A stretch of DNA of 64,000 nucleotides from Mucilaginibacter mali (GTDB taxonomy: Bacteria > Bacteroidota > Bacteroidia > Sphingobacteriales > Sphingobacteriaceae). Every line of letters starts with the position of its first letter. Within the stretch, counting starts at the first letter, position 1. Below are positions 7,936 to 17,061 of this stretch, one piece after another. The translations under genes and the position numbers were made by a program. Below the pieces are notes generated by a model. That model searched no databases and was not told the origin of the DNA. It saw only the letters and a program-made list of their open reading frames with translations. The stretch lies in assembly GCF_013283875.1 (NCBI RefSeq), contig NZ_CP054139.1, positions 5,580,001-5,644,000 on the forward strand. Direction: 5' to 3'.

Positions 7936-9075
7936 ATGAACGAACAGGCAGATTGGTACCGGGTAAAAAATGTGCAGCAGGCAGATAGCCCCGCGCTGCT
8001 GCTTTATCACGAACGGGTGATCAATAACATTGAGCATTTAATAGCGATGGCCGGGAACCCGGATTTGTTGCGCCCGCATGTAAAGACCAATAAATCGGCC
8101 AGTGTTAGCCGCCTGATGATTGAACGTGGCATCACTAAATTTAAATGCGCCACCATTGCCGAAGCCGAAATGCTTGGCCAAAGCGGCGCTAAGGATGTGT
8201 TGCTGGCTTATCAGCCTAATAAAGCGAAGCTTGGGCGGTTTATAGAATTGATGGGCGCATATCCGGGCACAAAATATTCCTGTTTGATTGATAATATACA
8301 GACTGCGAGGATGATATCGGATATGGCGATTAATCATAGCCTGAATGTGTCTGTATTTATTGATCTCAACGTTGGTATGGATCGTACGGGTATAGTACCT
8401 GATGAGGCGTTAAAGTTATTTAACAGAATAGAAACACTCTCAGGTAACGAGACAGAGGAGTTTCCCGGTATCGCGTTTGCAGGTCTGCACGCTTACGACG
8501 GCCACATCGAAGATGAAAACATAGATGAGCGTATCGCCCATTGCGAGCGTGAATTTAAAGCTGTTGAACAACTGCGGAACGATATAAAGAGAATGGGTTA
8601 TCCGTTCCCTTTACTCGTAGCGGGCGGCTCACCCACCTTTGCCATTCATGCCAAAAGAGCAAATACCGAATGCAGCCCCGGTACCTTTGTATTTTGGGAT
8701 AAAAACTATCACGACCATATCCCCGAACAGCATTTTCTTTTTGCCGCGCTGGTGCTAACAAGAGTTGTTTCATTGCCGGCCGAAGATAAGATTTGCATCG
8801 ATTTGGGTTATAAAGCCGTAGCCTGCGAAAAGCCATTGGCCGTGCGTGTATACTTTTTAAACGCGCCCGAATTGATGCCCTGCAGCCACAGCGAAGAGCA
8901 TTTGGTGGTGCAAGCGCCCCAAGGCCATCCGTATAAAGTGGGCGATGTGCTTTACGCACTGCCCATGCATGTATGCCCAACGGTGGCCATGTATAACCAG
9001 GCGCATATTATTCGCAATGGTATGTTTACCGAAAAATGGGCCATTGATGCCCGCGGCCGCGAATTAAGTATTTAG
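7936..9075 (+). CDS. D-threonine aldolase / D-serine dehydratase-like PLP enzyme (fold type III)
   Basis: A 379-residue alanine-racemase-like barrel. PLP binds Lys in LRPHVKTNKSA near residue 50. The C-terminal domain carries the divalent metal pair in MHVCPTVAMYN (His-x-Cys), typical of DSD1/D-TA enzymes. These cleave D-beta-hydroxy amino acids to glycine and an aldehyde or dehydrate them. It directly follows the FAH gene and precedes the FAD/Fe-S oxidase, so a D-configured or beta-hydroxylated intermediate is suggested for the pathway (inference). The ATG at 7936 is the only well-placed start. Confidence 0.88.
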   Translation: MNEQADWYRVKNVQQADSPALLLYHERVINNIEHLIAMAGNPDLLRPHVKTNKSASVSRLMIERGITKFKCATIAEAEMLGQSGAKDVLLAYQPNKAKLGRFIELMGAYPGTKYSCLIDNIQTARMISDMAINHSLNVSVFIDLNVGMDRTGIVPDEALKLFNRIETLSGNETEEFPGIAFAGLHAYDGHIEDENIDERIAHCEREFKAVEQLRNDIKRMGYPFPLLVAGGSPTFAIHAKRANTECSPGTFVFWDKNYHDHIPEQHFLFAALVLTRVVSLPAEDKICIDLGYKAVACEKPLAVRVYFLNAPELMPCSHSEEHLVVQAPQGHPYKVGDVLYALPMHVCPTVAMYNQAHIIRNGMFTEKWAIDARGRELSI

Positions 9076-9120
9076 CAAACCTTTTTAAATCAAAATAAAT
9101 TATCCCGAGGTTTGTAAGGT

Positions 9121-12045
9121 ATGCATCACCTGTCTGCTCAGTTTAAAACCATTGCCGGCCAAATCAACGGCGAGTTATACTTTGATGATTCGGCCCTGCA
9201 CCAAACGCAGCTGCTGGCCTATTCTACCGATGCCTCTGTTTACCAGGAGAAACCCTTGGCCGTAGCCCTGCCCAAAAACAGCGAAGACGTGAAGGTGCTC
9301 ATCAATTTCGCGCAGCAGCACCAGCTAACGCTGATACCCAGGGCGGCCGGTACATCGCTGGCCGGGCAGGTGGTGGGCAACGGCATTGTGGTTGATATCT
9401 CCAAATATTTTAACCGTGTAATTGAGGTAAACCAGGCAGAGAAATGGGTGAAGGTACAGCCCGGCGTCATTCGTGATGACCTGAACAACTATCTTAAGCC
9501 CTATGGGCTGATGTTCGGTCCCGAAACTTCGACAGCTAACCGCGCCATGATCGGCGGGATGGTGGGCAATAACTCCTGCGGCCTGCACAGCATTGTGTGG
9601 GGTTCCGTGCGCGACCATTTGATAGCGGCCAATGTAATATTGAGCGATGGCACCGAAGTGGTGCTGAATGCTAAAACCGATCCCTTGTCGCCTGGGGGCA
9701 ATCCCCTTGAAAATAAGATCTACCAGCAGCTGATTGATCTGGTTTCAAATAACCAGGAACTAATCCGCAAAAACTATCCCAAGGCCAGCGTTACGCGTCG
9801 CAATAATGGTTACGCTTTGGATAGTTTGCTGCACATGCAGCCATTTAATGCCGATGGCCCCGAGTTTAATTTATGCCAGTTACTGGCCGGCTCTGAAGGT
9901 ACGCTGGCTTTTGTTACCGAAGTAAAAATTGCCCTGCTCGATTTGCCGCCGGCCGAAACGGCGCTGATCTGCATCCATTGCAACTCTATACAGAAATCGC
10001 TTACGGCCAATATGATAGCCCTGAAGCATCAGCCCATGGCATCGGAACTGGTGGACAAGTTCATTATGGATTTTACCATCGGCCACCCCGAGTACGGCAA
10101 GAACCGCTTTTTTATCGAAGGCGATCCCGAAGCTATCCTGATGGTGGAGTTTATGGAACATACCCGGGAAGAGATAGAAGCGCGCTGCCAAAAACTGATC
10201 GGCGATTTGAAAGCCAATAATGCCGGGTACGCCTACCCGGTGCTGCACAATGCCGATACCAAATACGGCTGGGAGGTACGCAAGGCTGGCCTGGGTTTGC
10301 TGCGCAACATCAGTGGCGATAAGCAGCCCGTTAACCTGATAGAAGACTGTGCCGTAGCCCCCGAAGACCTGCCCGCTTACATTCACGATCTGCAGCAGTT
10401 GCTGGCCCGTAACGGCGTAAGCGCCTCCTACTATGCCCATGCCGGGGCAGGCGAACTGCACGTAGAACCGGTGCTCGATTTAAAGAGTGAAGAAGGTGTA
10501 AAACTGTTCCGCACTATATTGGCCGAGACGGTTGACCTGGTAAAAAAATACAACGGCTCCCTATCCGGCGAGCATGGCGACGGCCGCCTGCGCGGCGAGT
10601 TTATCCCGGCCCTGTTGGGTAACGAGGTTTACGAGTTGCTGAAGCAGGTAAAAAACATCTTCGACCCGAACCGGGTGTTTAATGCCGGTAAAATAACCGA
10701 TACGCCCAAGCTGGAGGCAAACCTGCGTTACCAGGTGGGCAAACAACCCGCCCCTAAAAAAACAACGTTCGATTTTTCGGGCAAGGGCGGGATCCTGAAG
10801 TTGGCCGAAAAATGTTCGGGCAGCGGCGATTGCCGTAAGAGCGAGATTTCAGGTGGCGTGATGTGCCCCAGCTATATGGCTACCCGGCGCGAAAAGGATA
10901 CCACCCGTGCCCGTGCTAATGTGCTGCGCCAGTTTTTAAGTAACGAGGCCGATGATCAGCCCTTCAATCACCAGGAGATAAAGGAGGTGATGGACCTGTG
11001 CCTAAGCTGCAAAGGTTGCAAGGCCGAGTGCCCATCAAGCGTGGACGTAGCCAAAATGAAGGCCGAGTTTTTGCAGCATTATTACGATCATAACGGCGTA
11101 CCTTTCCGCGCAAAGCTGATCGGTAATTTTACCGGGCAAATGAAACTGGCCTCGGTATTTCCATGGGGATTTAACCTGCTTTACGGTACCCCTTTTTTAC
11201 GCCGCATCGCCAATCATATCGTCGGGTTTCACCCAGACCGTACCATCCCTAAACTAAGCCCGGTTACCTTGCGAGACTGGCATAAAAAGAGAACTAAACC
11301 ATCCGCGCAACCCCGTAAGGTGTATTTGTTTTGCGATGAGTTTACCAATTATAACGATACAGAAATTGGTAAAAAAGCTATCCAACTGCTGGAAGCTTTG
11401 GGTTATCAGGTAATTATCCCCAACCACGAAGAAAGTGGCCGCACCTGGTTATCAAAAGGCCTGGTGAAAAAAGCGGCTGGGATAGCCAATAAAAACATCA
11501 GCCTGTTAGCCGGATTGATCACCGCCAATGCTCCCCTGATCGGTATCGAACCATCGGCTATATTGACTTTCCGCGATGAGTATATCGACCTGGCTGATAC
11601 CGCTAACTTTGAGAACGCGCTGAAGATCTCTAAAAACGTATTCACTATCGAGGAGTTTCTGAGCCGTGAAGCCAGCCGCGGACTGATCAGCGCTTCAAGC
11701 TTTACCTCCGAGTCAAAAGAAGTGGTGATACATGGGCATTGCTTCCAAAAGGCGCTATCTACCCAAAAAAGTATTACCGATACGCTCAGCATCCCGGCTA
11801 ATTACAAAACCACGCTCATTCCATCGGGCTGTTGTGGTATGGCCGGTTCGTTCGGGTACGAGAAAGAGCATTACGAAGTATCGCTGCAAATTGGCGAACT
11901 GGTACTTTTTCCCACCCTGCGCAAAACTACCGCTGATACTATTATCGCCGCATCAGGTACTTCCTGCCGGCATCAGATTAAGGATGGTACGCAAAAGCAC
12001 GCGCTGCACCCGGTAGAGATATTGTGGGATGCGCTGGTTAAATAG
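9121..12045 (+). CDS. FAD-binding and Fe-S D-2-hydroxyacid oxidase (GlcD-GlcF/D-lactate dehydrogenase type)
   Basis: A 974-residue fusion. Residues about 1-270 are the FAD PCMH domain (RAAGTSLAGQVVGNG, MIGGMVGNNSCGLHS). Residues about 270-540 are the FAD oxidase C-terminal domain (YYAHAGAGELHVEP, SGEHGDGRLRGEF). Two Cys clusters follow (CSGSGDCRK..MCPSY and DLCLSCKGCKAECPS), and the C-terminal part has a CCG-type motif, PSGCCGMAGSFGYE. Such enzymes oxidise D-lactate, D-2-hydroxyglutarate or similar acids and pass electrons to quinone. No transmembrane segment is visible, so peripheral membrane association is expected. It ends the catabolic cluster. Confidence 0.9.
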   Translation: MHHLSAQFKTIAGQINGELYFDDSALHQTQLLAYSTDASVYQEKPLAVALPKNSEDVKVLINFAQQHQLTLIPRAAGTSLAGQVVGNGIVVDISKYFNRVIEVNQAEKWVKVQPGVIRDDLNNYLKPYGLMFGPETSTANRAMIGGMVGNNSCGLHSIVWGSVRDHLIAANVILSDGTEVVLNAKTDPLSPGGNPLENKIYQQLIDLVSNNQELIRKNYPKASVTRRNNGYALDSLLHMQPFNADGPEFNLCQLLAGSEGTLAFVTEVKIALLDLPPAETALICIHCNSIQKSLTANMIALKHQPMASELVDKFIMDFTIGHPEYGKNRFFIEGDPEAILMVEFMEHTREEIEARCQKLIGDLKANNAGYAYPVLHNADTKYGWEVRKAGLGLLRNISGDKQPVNLIEDCAVAPEDLPAYIHDLQQLLARNGVSASYYAHAGAGELHVEPVLDLKSEEGVKLFRTILAETVDLVKKYNGSLSGEHGDGRLRGEFIPALLGNEVYELLKQVKNIFDPNRVFNAGKITDTPKLEANLRYQVGKQPAPKKTTFDFSGKGGILKLAEKCSGSGDCRKSEISGGVMCPSYMATRREKDTTRARANVLRQFLSNEADDQPFNHQEIKEVMDLCLSCKGCKAECPSSVDVAKMKAEFLQHYYDHNGVPFRAKLIGNFTGQMKLASVFPWGFNLLYGTPFLRRIANHIVGFHPDRTIPKLSPVTLRDWHKKRTKPSAQPRKVYLFCDEFTNYNDTEIGKKAIQLLEALGYQVIIPNHEESGRTWLSKGLVKKAAGIANKNISLLAGLITANAPLIGIEPSAILTFRDEYIDLADTANFENALKISKNVFTIEEFLSREASRGLISASSFTSESKEVVIHGHCFQKALSTQKSITDTLSIPANYKTTLIPSGCCGMAGSFGYEKEHYEVSLQIGELVLFPTLRKTTADTIIAASGTSCRHQIKDGTQKHALHPVEILWDALVK

Positions 12046-12093
12046 CAACCGCAGCCTTAGTTTTTCATGCCCCGGACACATTAAGGACAAGTG

Positions 12094-12234
12094 TGCTCCG
12101 GTAGGAGCAAAATATCGGTAGCGCAATGGTCTGATTATTCTTGCGTGCCTTTAGGTACGCTATATTCCGTACCTACGGCACGGAGGATTAGACTTCTAAT
12201 TTTTTCTACCAATATTTCACCCCCATAGCGTGCC
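12094..12234 (+). repeat. Palindromic repeat, family 1 copy B
   Basis: It lies in the 427-bp gap after the oxidase gene and has the same modules as copy A: a TGCTCCGGTAGGAGCA hairpin, AAATATCGGTAG, the central GTGCCTTTAGGTACG/CGTACCTACGGCAC palindrome, then CTACCAATATTTCACC. The outer arms found in copy A are only weakly kept. The rest of the gap (12235-12430) shows no gene. Confidence 0.8.
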
Positions 12235-12430
12235 TGATCTCTAACTTAACGACACTGCTCGTCGGAATATTGAAATTTATAATTCAAAAAATATGGTAAT
12301 AAGTAGTTCTTCCATAAAAAATAAACTGTTTAATCATGGGCGATCACCTCTGTGATCAATCCCCAACCAACTATGTAAAATAGTATCATAAATGCCTAAT
12401 TTATAGATACCCCCACTGCTTGCCTCCTGT

Positions 12431-12438
12431 TAACTTTG
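12431..12438 (+). promoter_or_regulatory. -7 promoter box for the GH36 gene
   Basis: TAACTTTG fits TAnnTTTG, 34 bp before the ATG at 12473. It predicts a leader of roughly 30 nt. No good -33 element is visible. Confidence 0.5.
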
Positions 12439-12472
12439 TTAAGTTCAGTATGTAAAACCGGCTTAACTTTTT

Positions 12473-14665
12473 ATGAGCGTAAATCCAGCTAAAATTTCCC
12501 GCGCTATCATTTGTTTCATGTTTTGTTGTTCCATCGCTATCGGGCAAACTAAAAAAGGCGCGATAACTGAATTGGCCGACCCTAAAGGCTGGGTGATCGA
12601 AACCAGATCTTCGGCCTACCAGTTGTACATCAACTCATCAAACAGCATCAGGCCGGTATTTTACGGATCGCGCGAGCAGGCCGAACAGCAAAAAAAGAAC
12701 GCCCAATGGTTTGACGGTATTGAAGAGGTACCGGTGCGGGGCAACTTCCCTTTCAAAACCCCCGCGCTGGAAGTGATCTATGCGGATAACGTGCGCGATG
12801 CTGAACTGGAATATGTGAAAGGAGAAGTAATAGATATTGAGGGCAGGCAAACCCTGAAGATCACCCAAAAAGATAAATACTACCCGTTGGAGGTGACATC
12901 CTACATCCGCGTACTGCCCGAGTTTGATATCCTTGAAAAATGGATGGTGGTAAAAAACACAGGGACTAAAGGCAATATCAAAATAGAAAACGCGCAGTCG
13001 GGCAGCATTGTGCTCCCGGCTGATGAGTATATGCTTACGCACCTGGCGGGCAAGCAAATGAACGAATTTCAGCAGCAGCAAACCCTGCTTACACCTGGGT
13101 TAAAGGTGATCCAAAGCAAAGCTTTTAAGGCCAATTTTAACCCACCATGGTTTATGGTGCGACCTCAAAACGCGGCTAAAGATGCCGGGCCAGCCTGGTT
13201 CGGTTCGTTGCATTACAGCGGCAACTGGGATCTGACCTTCGATAAATCCATCGACGGGAACGTACAGATATTGGGCGGCATTAACTTTTGGGACAGCGCG
13301 TGGCAATTAGTGCCCGGCGCCAGTTTTGAAACGCCCAAGTTATCGGTAGGCTATACCAATGATGGCCCCGATGGCGCTGCTCAAAACATGGCGGCTTATG
13401 CCCGCAAAACCATCCTGCCGGCAAGGCACCGTAACGATTTGCGCCCCGTATTATACAACAACTGGGAAGCTACCTTTTATGCCGTTAACGAAGACCAACA
13501 ACTGGAGCTGGCCAAAAAAGCAAAGGACATCGGCATTGAATTATTTGTAATAGATGATGGCTGGTTTAAGGGCCGCACCAGCTCTACCACCGGGTTGGGC
13601 GATTGGGAGGTAGATAAAACAAAATTCCCGAACGGCCTGGGGCCGATGATTAAAAAGATAAACGATATGGGCATGGATTTCGGTATCTGGATAGAGCCGG
13701 AAAGCCTGGTGCCCGCTGCCGAAGTTTATAAAAACCACCCCGATTGGGTTTTCGATATGCCACCCAACCGTACGCTGCCCATTACGCGCCGTTATTTGAA
13801 TTTGGCTAAAGAGGATGTGTATCAGCATCTGCTGGAGGTATTGAGCAAACTGTTAGCCGAAAATAATATCAAATTTATTAAATGGGACCAAAACTCCTAC
13901 CTGTCGGAAACCGGTTGGAAGAGCGCCCCGGTGGAGATACAGCGCGAAGTGCGTATCCGCTTTATGAAGAATGTTTACCGTTTGGTTGATGAACTTAAAA
14001 AGCGCTTCCCAAATGTTTGGTTTGAAAGCTGCGCCAGCGGCGGCGGCCGGGTTGACCTGGGTATGCTATCGCGTATGGACCAGGCCTGGGTAAGCGATGA
14101 TACCAGTCCCCTGGACCGTATTTATATGCAATACGGTTACCTGTGGGCACTGCCTGCCAATACCATGGTAAGCTGGGTAACGGGAAACGCTGTGCATCAG
14201 TCTACTTCGCTCGATTTTAAATTTGATGTATCTATGGCCGGCGTACTGGCCGTGGGCGATGACCTGCGTAAATGGAATAGCGGGGATATGGCCACCGCGG
14301 CTAAAAAAATAGCCGAATACAAGGTGATCCGCCCATTGGTGCAACAGGGTACAGTTTACCATTTGGTATCGCCGTTTGAAGAGAACCGCTCGGCGCTGCA
14401 GTACTCTGATGCAACAACCAGATCGGCTGTCATCTGCTATAACATGGCCGAATACCTGATGGGCAGTCAGTATGGTTCAAGACAGGCAAGCACCTTGAAG
14501 TTAAAAGGCCTGAAAGCTGATCAAGCCTACATCATACAAAAAATTGAAGAACGCGATAAACCGGGCACAACCTACAAAGGCGCTTACCTGATGAATATAG
14601 GTATTGAATGGCCGGTTAAAGGCGCTAATAAAAGCCAGATACTGTTGGTAACCCCAAAGCAATAA
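12473..14665 (+). CDS. Alpha-galactosidase, glycoside hydrolase family 36
   Basis: A 730-residue GH36 enzyme with an N-terminal signal peptide (hydrophobic AIICFMFCCSIAIGQ), so it is periplasmic or exported. After a beta-rich N-terminal domain, the barrel shows VIDDGWFKGR, FGIWIEPESLVP, the nucleophile Asp in IKWDQNSYL (near residue 472), WFESCASGGGRVDLG and the acid/base region WVSDDTSPLD. These are the retaining GH36 catalytic motifs for alpha-galactosides such as raffinose-type sugars or galactomannan side chains. No SusC/SusD pair is nearby, so it is not part of a complete polysaccharide utilisation locus here. It is 21 bp from the HisD-like gene. Confidence 0.93.
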   Translation: MSVNPAKISRAIICFMFCCSIAIGQTKKGAITELADPKGWVIETRSSAYQLYINSSNSIRPVFYGSREQAEQQKKNAQWFDGIEEVPVRGNFPFKTPALEVIYADNVRDAELEYVKGEVIDIEGRQTLKITQKDKYYPLEVTSYIRVLPEFDILEKWMVVKNTGTKGNIKIENAQSGSIVLPADEYMLTHLAGKQMNEFQQQQTLLTPGLKVIQSKAFKANFNPPWFMVRPQNAAKDAGPAWFGSLHYSGNWDLTFDKSIDGNVQILGGINFWDSAWQLVPGASFETPKLSVGYTNDGPDGAAQNMAAYARKTILPARHRNDLRPVLYNNWEATFYAVNEDQQLELAKKAKDIGIELFVIDDGWFKGRTSSTTGLGDWEVDKTKFPNGLGPMIKKINDMGMDFGIWIEPESLVPAAEVYKNHPDWVFDMPPNRTLPITRRYLNLAKEDVYQHLLEVLSKLLAENNIKFIKWDQNSYLSETGWKSAPVEIQREVRIRFMKNVYRLVDELKKRFPNVWFESCASGGGRVDLGMLSRMDQAWVSDDTSPLDRIYMQYGYLWALPANTMVSWVTGNAVHQSTSLDFKFDVSMAGVLAVGDDLRKWNSGDMATAAKKIAEYKVIRPLVQQGTVYHLVSPFEENRSALQYSDATTRSAVICYNMAEYLMGSQYGSRQASTLKLKGLKADQAYIIQKIEERDKPGTTYKGAYLMNIGIEWPVKGANKSQILLVTPKQ

Positions 14666-14686
14666 AGACAAAGGATTTAATAAATT

Positions 14687-15976
14687 ATGAAATACATTAA
14701 ACAAGGAAAAAGCGATACCGAGCTAAAAGAAGCCGATGCGAAGGTTAAGGAAATTGTAAGCGGCATCATCAAAAACATCGAAGCCAATGGCGATGTGGCC
14801 GTAAGGGAACTATCAGAAAAATTTGATAAGTGGGCACCCGAAAGCTTCCGCTTAACCGAAGCGCAGATAGCCGAAATTGTGAGCGCCGTACCCGAACAAA
14901 CCGTTAACGATATCAAATTCGCGCAGGCGCAGATCAAGAACTTCGCCACTAAGCAGCGCGCATCGATACAGGATATTGAGTATGAGACCCTGCCCGGCGT
15001 GTTCCTGGGGCATAAAAACATCCCGGTTAACAGCGCGGGTTGCTACATCCCCGGCGGCAGGTACCCAATGGTGGCCTCGGCGCACATGAGCATCCTCACC
15101 GCCAAGGTGGCGGGTGTAAAGCGGGTAATTGCCTGCACGCCTCCAATTAATGGCAAAGTGCCTGCGGCTACCATCTGCGCCATGCATTTGGCCGGGGCCG
15201 ATGAGATTTACCTGTTAGGTGGTGTACAGGCGGTTTGCGCCATGGCCATCGGTACCGAAACCATACAGCCGGTGGATATTATTGTTGGTCCGGGTAATGC
15301 CTATGTAGCCGAGGCAAAAAAACAACTGTATGGCAGGGTAGGCATCGATTTGTTTGCCGGCCCTACCGAAGTGCTGGTGATAGCCGACGAAACATCCGAT
15401 GCTGAAATTGTGGCTACAGACCTGTTAGGTCAGGCTGAACACGGCCCTACATCTCCCGCCTGCCTGATCACCACATCCGAACAACTGGCCAATGAAACGC
15501 TGGTGGAAATTGAAAAGCAATTGTTAGTGCTGCCGACGGCAGATATTGCCGGCGTAGCCTGGCGCGATAACGGATCGGTTATAGTTGTGGCCGATGAAAA
15601 GGAGGCTGTAGAAGTAGCCGATAAACTGGCTTACGAACACGTGGAAGTATTGACCAAAGACCCGAACTACTTCCTGCATAACATGACCAACTATGGCGCC
15701 CTGTTCCTTGGCCCGGAAACCAATGTGGCCTATGGCGATAAGGTGATCGGCACCAACCATACCCTACCCACCAATAAGGCCGCGCGCTATACCGGCGGCC
15801 TGTGGGTGGGTAAATTCCTGAAGAACTGTACCTACCAGCGCTGCACGCCGGAAGCGGGCGCTTTCATCGGCGGGTACTGTATGCGCCTGTGCGAAATAGA
15901 AGGCTTTATGGGCCACCGCGAACAAGCCGCCCTGCGCGTTCGCCGGTATGGGAAAAAGGAAGAAGTGGAAGCTTAA
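14687..15976 (+). CDS. Histidinol dehydrogenase (HisD) family protein, probably a non-histidine paralogue
   Basis: 429 residues with all HisD catalytic landmarks: [34 protein letters not shown] (zinc and catalytic residues), LAYEHVEVL with the Glu-His pair, and IGTNHTLPT. It reads [16 protein letters not shown] where histidine-pathway HisD usually has DMPAGPSEVLVIAD, and ends in [15 protein letters not shown], features I associate with sulfopropanediol-type HisD paralogues. No other his genes are nearby; it follows an alpha-galactosidase. It probably oxidises a primary alcohol to the acid with two NAD+, with the substrate unknown. A terminator follows directly. Confidence 0.8.
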   Translation: MKYIKQGKSDTELKEADAKVKEIVSGIIKNIEANGDVAVRELSEKFDKWAPESFRLTEAQIAEIVSAVPEQTVNDIKFAQAQIKNFATKQRASIQDIEYETLPGVFLGHKNIPVNSAGCYIPGGRYPMVASAHMSILTAKVAGVKRVIACTPPINGKVPAATICAMHLAGADEIYLLGGVQAVCAMAIGTETIQPVDIIVGPGNAYVAEAKKQLYGRVGIDLFAGPTEVLVIADETSDAEIVATDLLGQAEHGPTSPACLITTSEQLANETLVEIEKQLLVLPTADIAGVAWRDNGSVIVVADEKEAVEVADKLAYEHVEVLTKDPNYFLHNMTNYGALFLGPETNVAYGDKVIGTNHTLPTNKAARYTGGLWVGKFLKNCTYQRCTPEAGAFIGGYCMRLCEIEGFMGHREQAALRVRRYGKKEEVEA

Positions 15977-15987
15977 TAATTAAAGTA

Positions 15988-16017
15988 AAAGAGGCCGGGA
16001 GTTTTCCTGGCCTCTTT
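15988..16017. terminator. Bidirectional terminator between HisD-like gene and 16021 gene
   Basis: The stem AAAGAGGCC pairs with GGCCTCTTT around an interrupted GGGAGTTTTCCT core. It lies between convergent genes and has A/T tracts on both sides, so it can serve both strands. Confidence 0.8.
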
Positions 16018-16020
16018 GCT

Positions 16021-17052
16021 TTAATTATCCTTAAACCTCGCTATCGTCTTCCTTCCCAAATCATACGTTACCCTAAACACCTGCTGGCTGCTGCCGGTGC
16101 TTTCGGGGGTTTGGTGGAAACTGAATACAAACTGGCCTTTAATGTTTTTAAACAGGAATGGGGTATAGATGATATCTACCCGGTTATAGGTCTTTTTGCT
16201 GTAGTACGAGTCGCCGTAAACAATTTCGTGGCCCTGGCCGGCGTAAAACTCATCAAACAAGGCCAGTTTATGATAGCTTAGGTAAACGCTGGCCACAAAA
16301 CCTTTTGGTATCTTAAAGCCATCTACCCCGCGCTGGCGCTCTAATGATATCATACCGCCGGCCTCAACCGAAAGTGAATCGAAGGTGGTTTGCTTGTGGC
16401 TGAAATCCATCCCTAAGCGTATTTGCGCGCCGCCGTTATCATTGATATGGTCGTTAGGTAAAAGCACTTCGGCGCCGGCATCGTGCAGCAGCAAAAAGTA
16501 ATGCGAGATGTAGAAGTTGCCATCGGCCTTGGGTGTGTACTTACCCGATGCACCGAAGATGAACTGCTCGCGGTCGGTAACGGTTTGGCGGCTCACCCAA
16601 TCCAGCCAAAAAGTTTCGTAACCGTGGTGGTTTTGGTATCGCGCCAGCAAGCCCTCCACATTGGGGCGAAAGTAGCGCAGCGTATCGTTTAACAGGGCGC
16701 GGGGATAGTTGCTTACCAAACCCTCGCGCGGGAAGGCGCCGGCATTAAATTGCCAGGCCGAACTTTTATACTGGTAATAAGCCACCGGGTCTACCTTACC
16801 GAAGAATGGTTTGGCGCCAAACTCGTGCAGGCCGTTTACGCCCACTACAAAGCTGTTAAGACTATCCAGGTTCAGGCCAAAATCCAGCGCGGTACGTGTG
16901 CCTGAGTAGGTGCGCGAGCGAGCTACAAACTCCTTATACTCGTGGTTATCTAAAAAGCCCAGTCCGTTAAAATGCACATCAAGCGTTTGGGCGCGGGTGG
17001 CAAGGGTGGCGGTAAAAAACAGGGCGATCAGCAGGTAATATCTTTTTATCAT
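16021..17052 (-). CDS. Predicted outer-membrane beta-barrel protein, unknown function
   Basis: 343 residues with a clear signal peptide (YYLLIALFFTATLATRAQ, cleavage after RAQ likely). The rest has no membrane helix and shows alternating aromatic/polar strands (FYISHYFLLLH, VYLSYHKLALF, GQFVFSFHQTP) ending in a basic residue-rich strand, as in Bacteroidota outer-membrane porin-like proteins. I do not recognise a named family. The gene lies 9 bp downstream of the GT39 gene and shares its transcription, with a bidirectional terminator at its end, so an envelope role is likely. Confidence 0.65.
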   Translation of the reverse strand: MIKRYYLLIALFFTATLATRAQTLDVHFNGLGFLDNHEYKEFVARSRTYSGTRTALDFGLNLDSLNSFVVGVNGLHEFGAKPFFGKVDPVAYYQYKSSAWQFNAGAFPREGLVSNYPRALLNDTLRYFRPNVEGLLARYQNHHGYETFWLDWVSRQTVTDREQFIFGASGKYTPKADGNFYISHYFLLLHDAGAEVLLPNDHINDNGGAQIRLGMDFSHKQTTFDSLSVEAGGMISLERQRGVDGFKIPKGFVASVYLSYHKLALFDEFYAGQGHEIVYGDSYYSKKTYNRVDIIYTPFLFKNIKGQFVFSFHQTPESTGSSQQVFRVTYDLGRKTIARFKDN

Positions 17053-17061
17053 AGGGTGTAA

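Noticed and set aside
14687-15976. Biosynthetic histidinol dehydrogenase
   Set aside because: No other his genes are nearby, and the DLFAGPTE signature and terminal sequence differ from pathway HisD.
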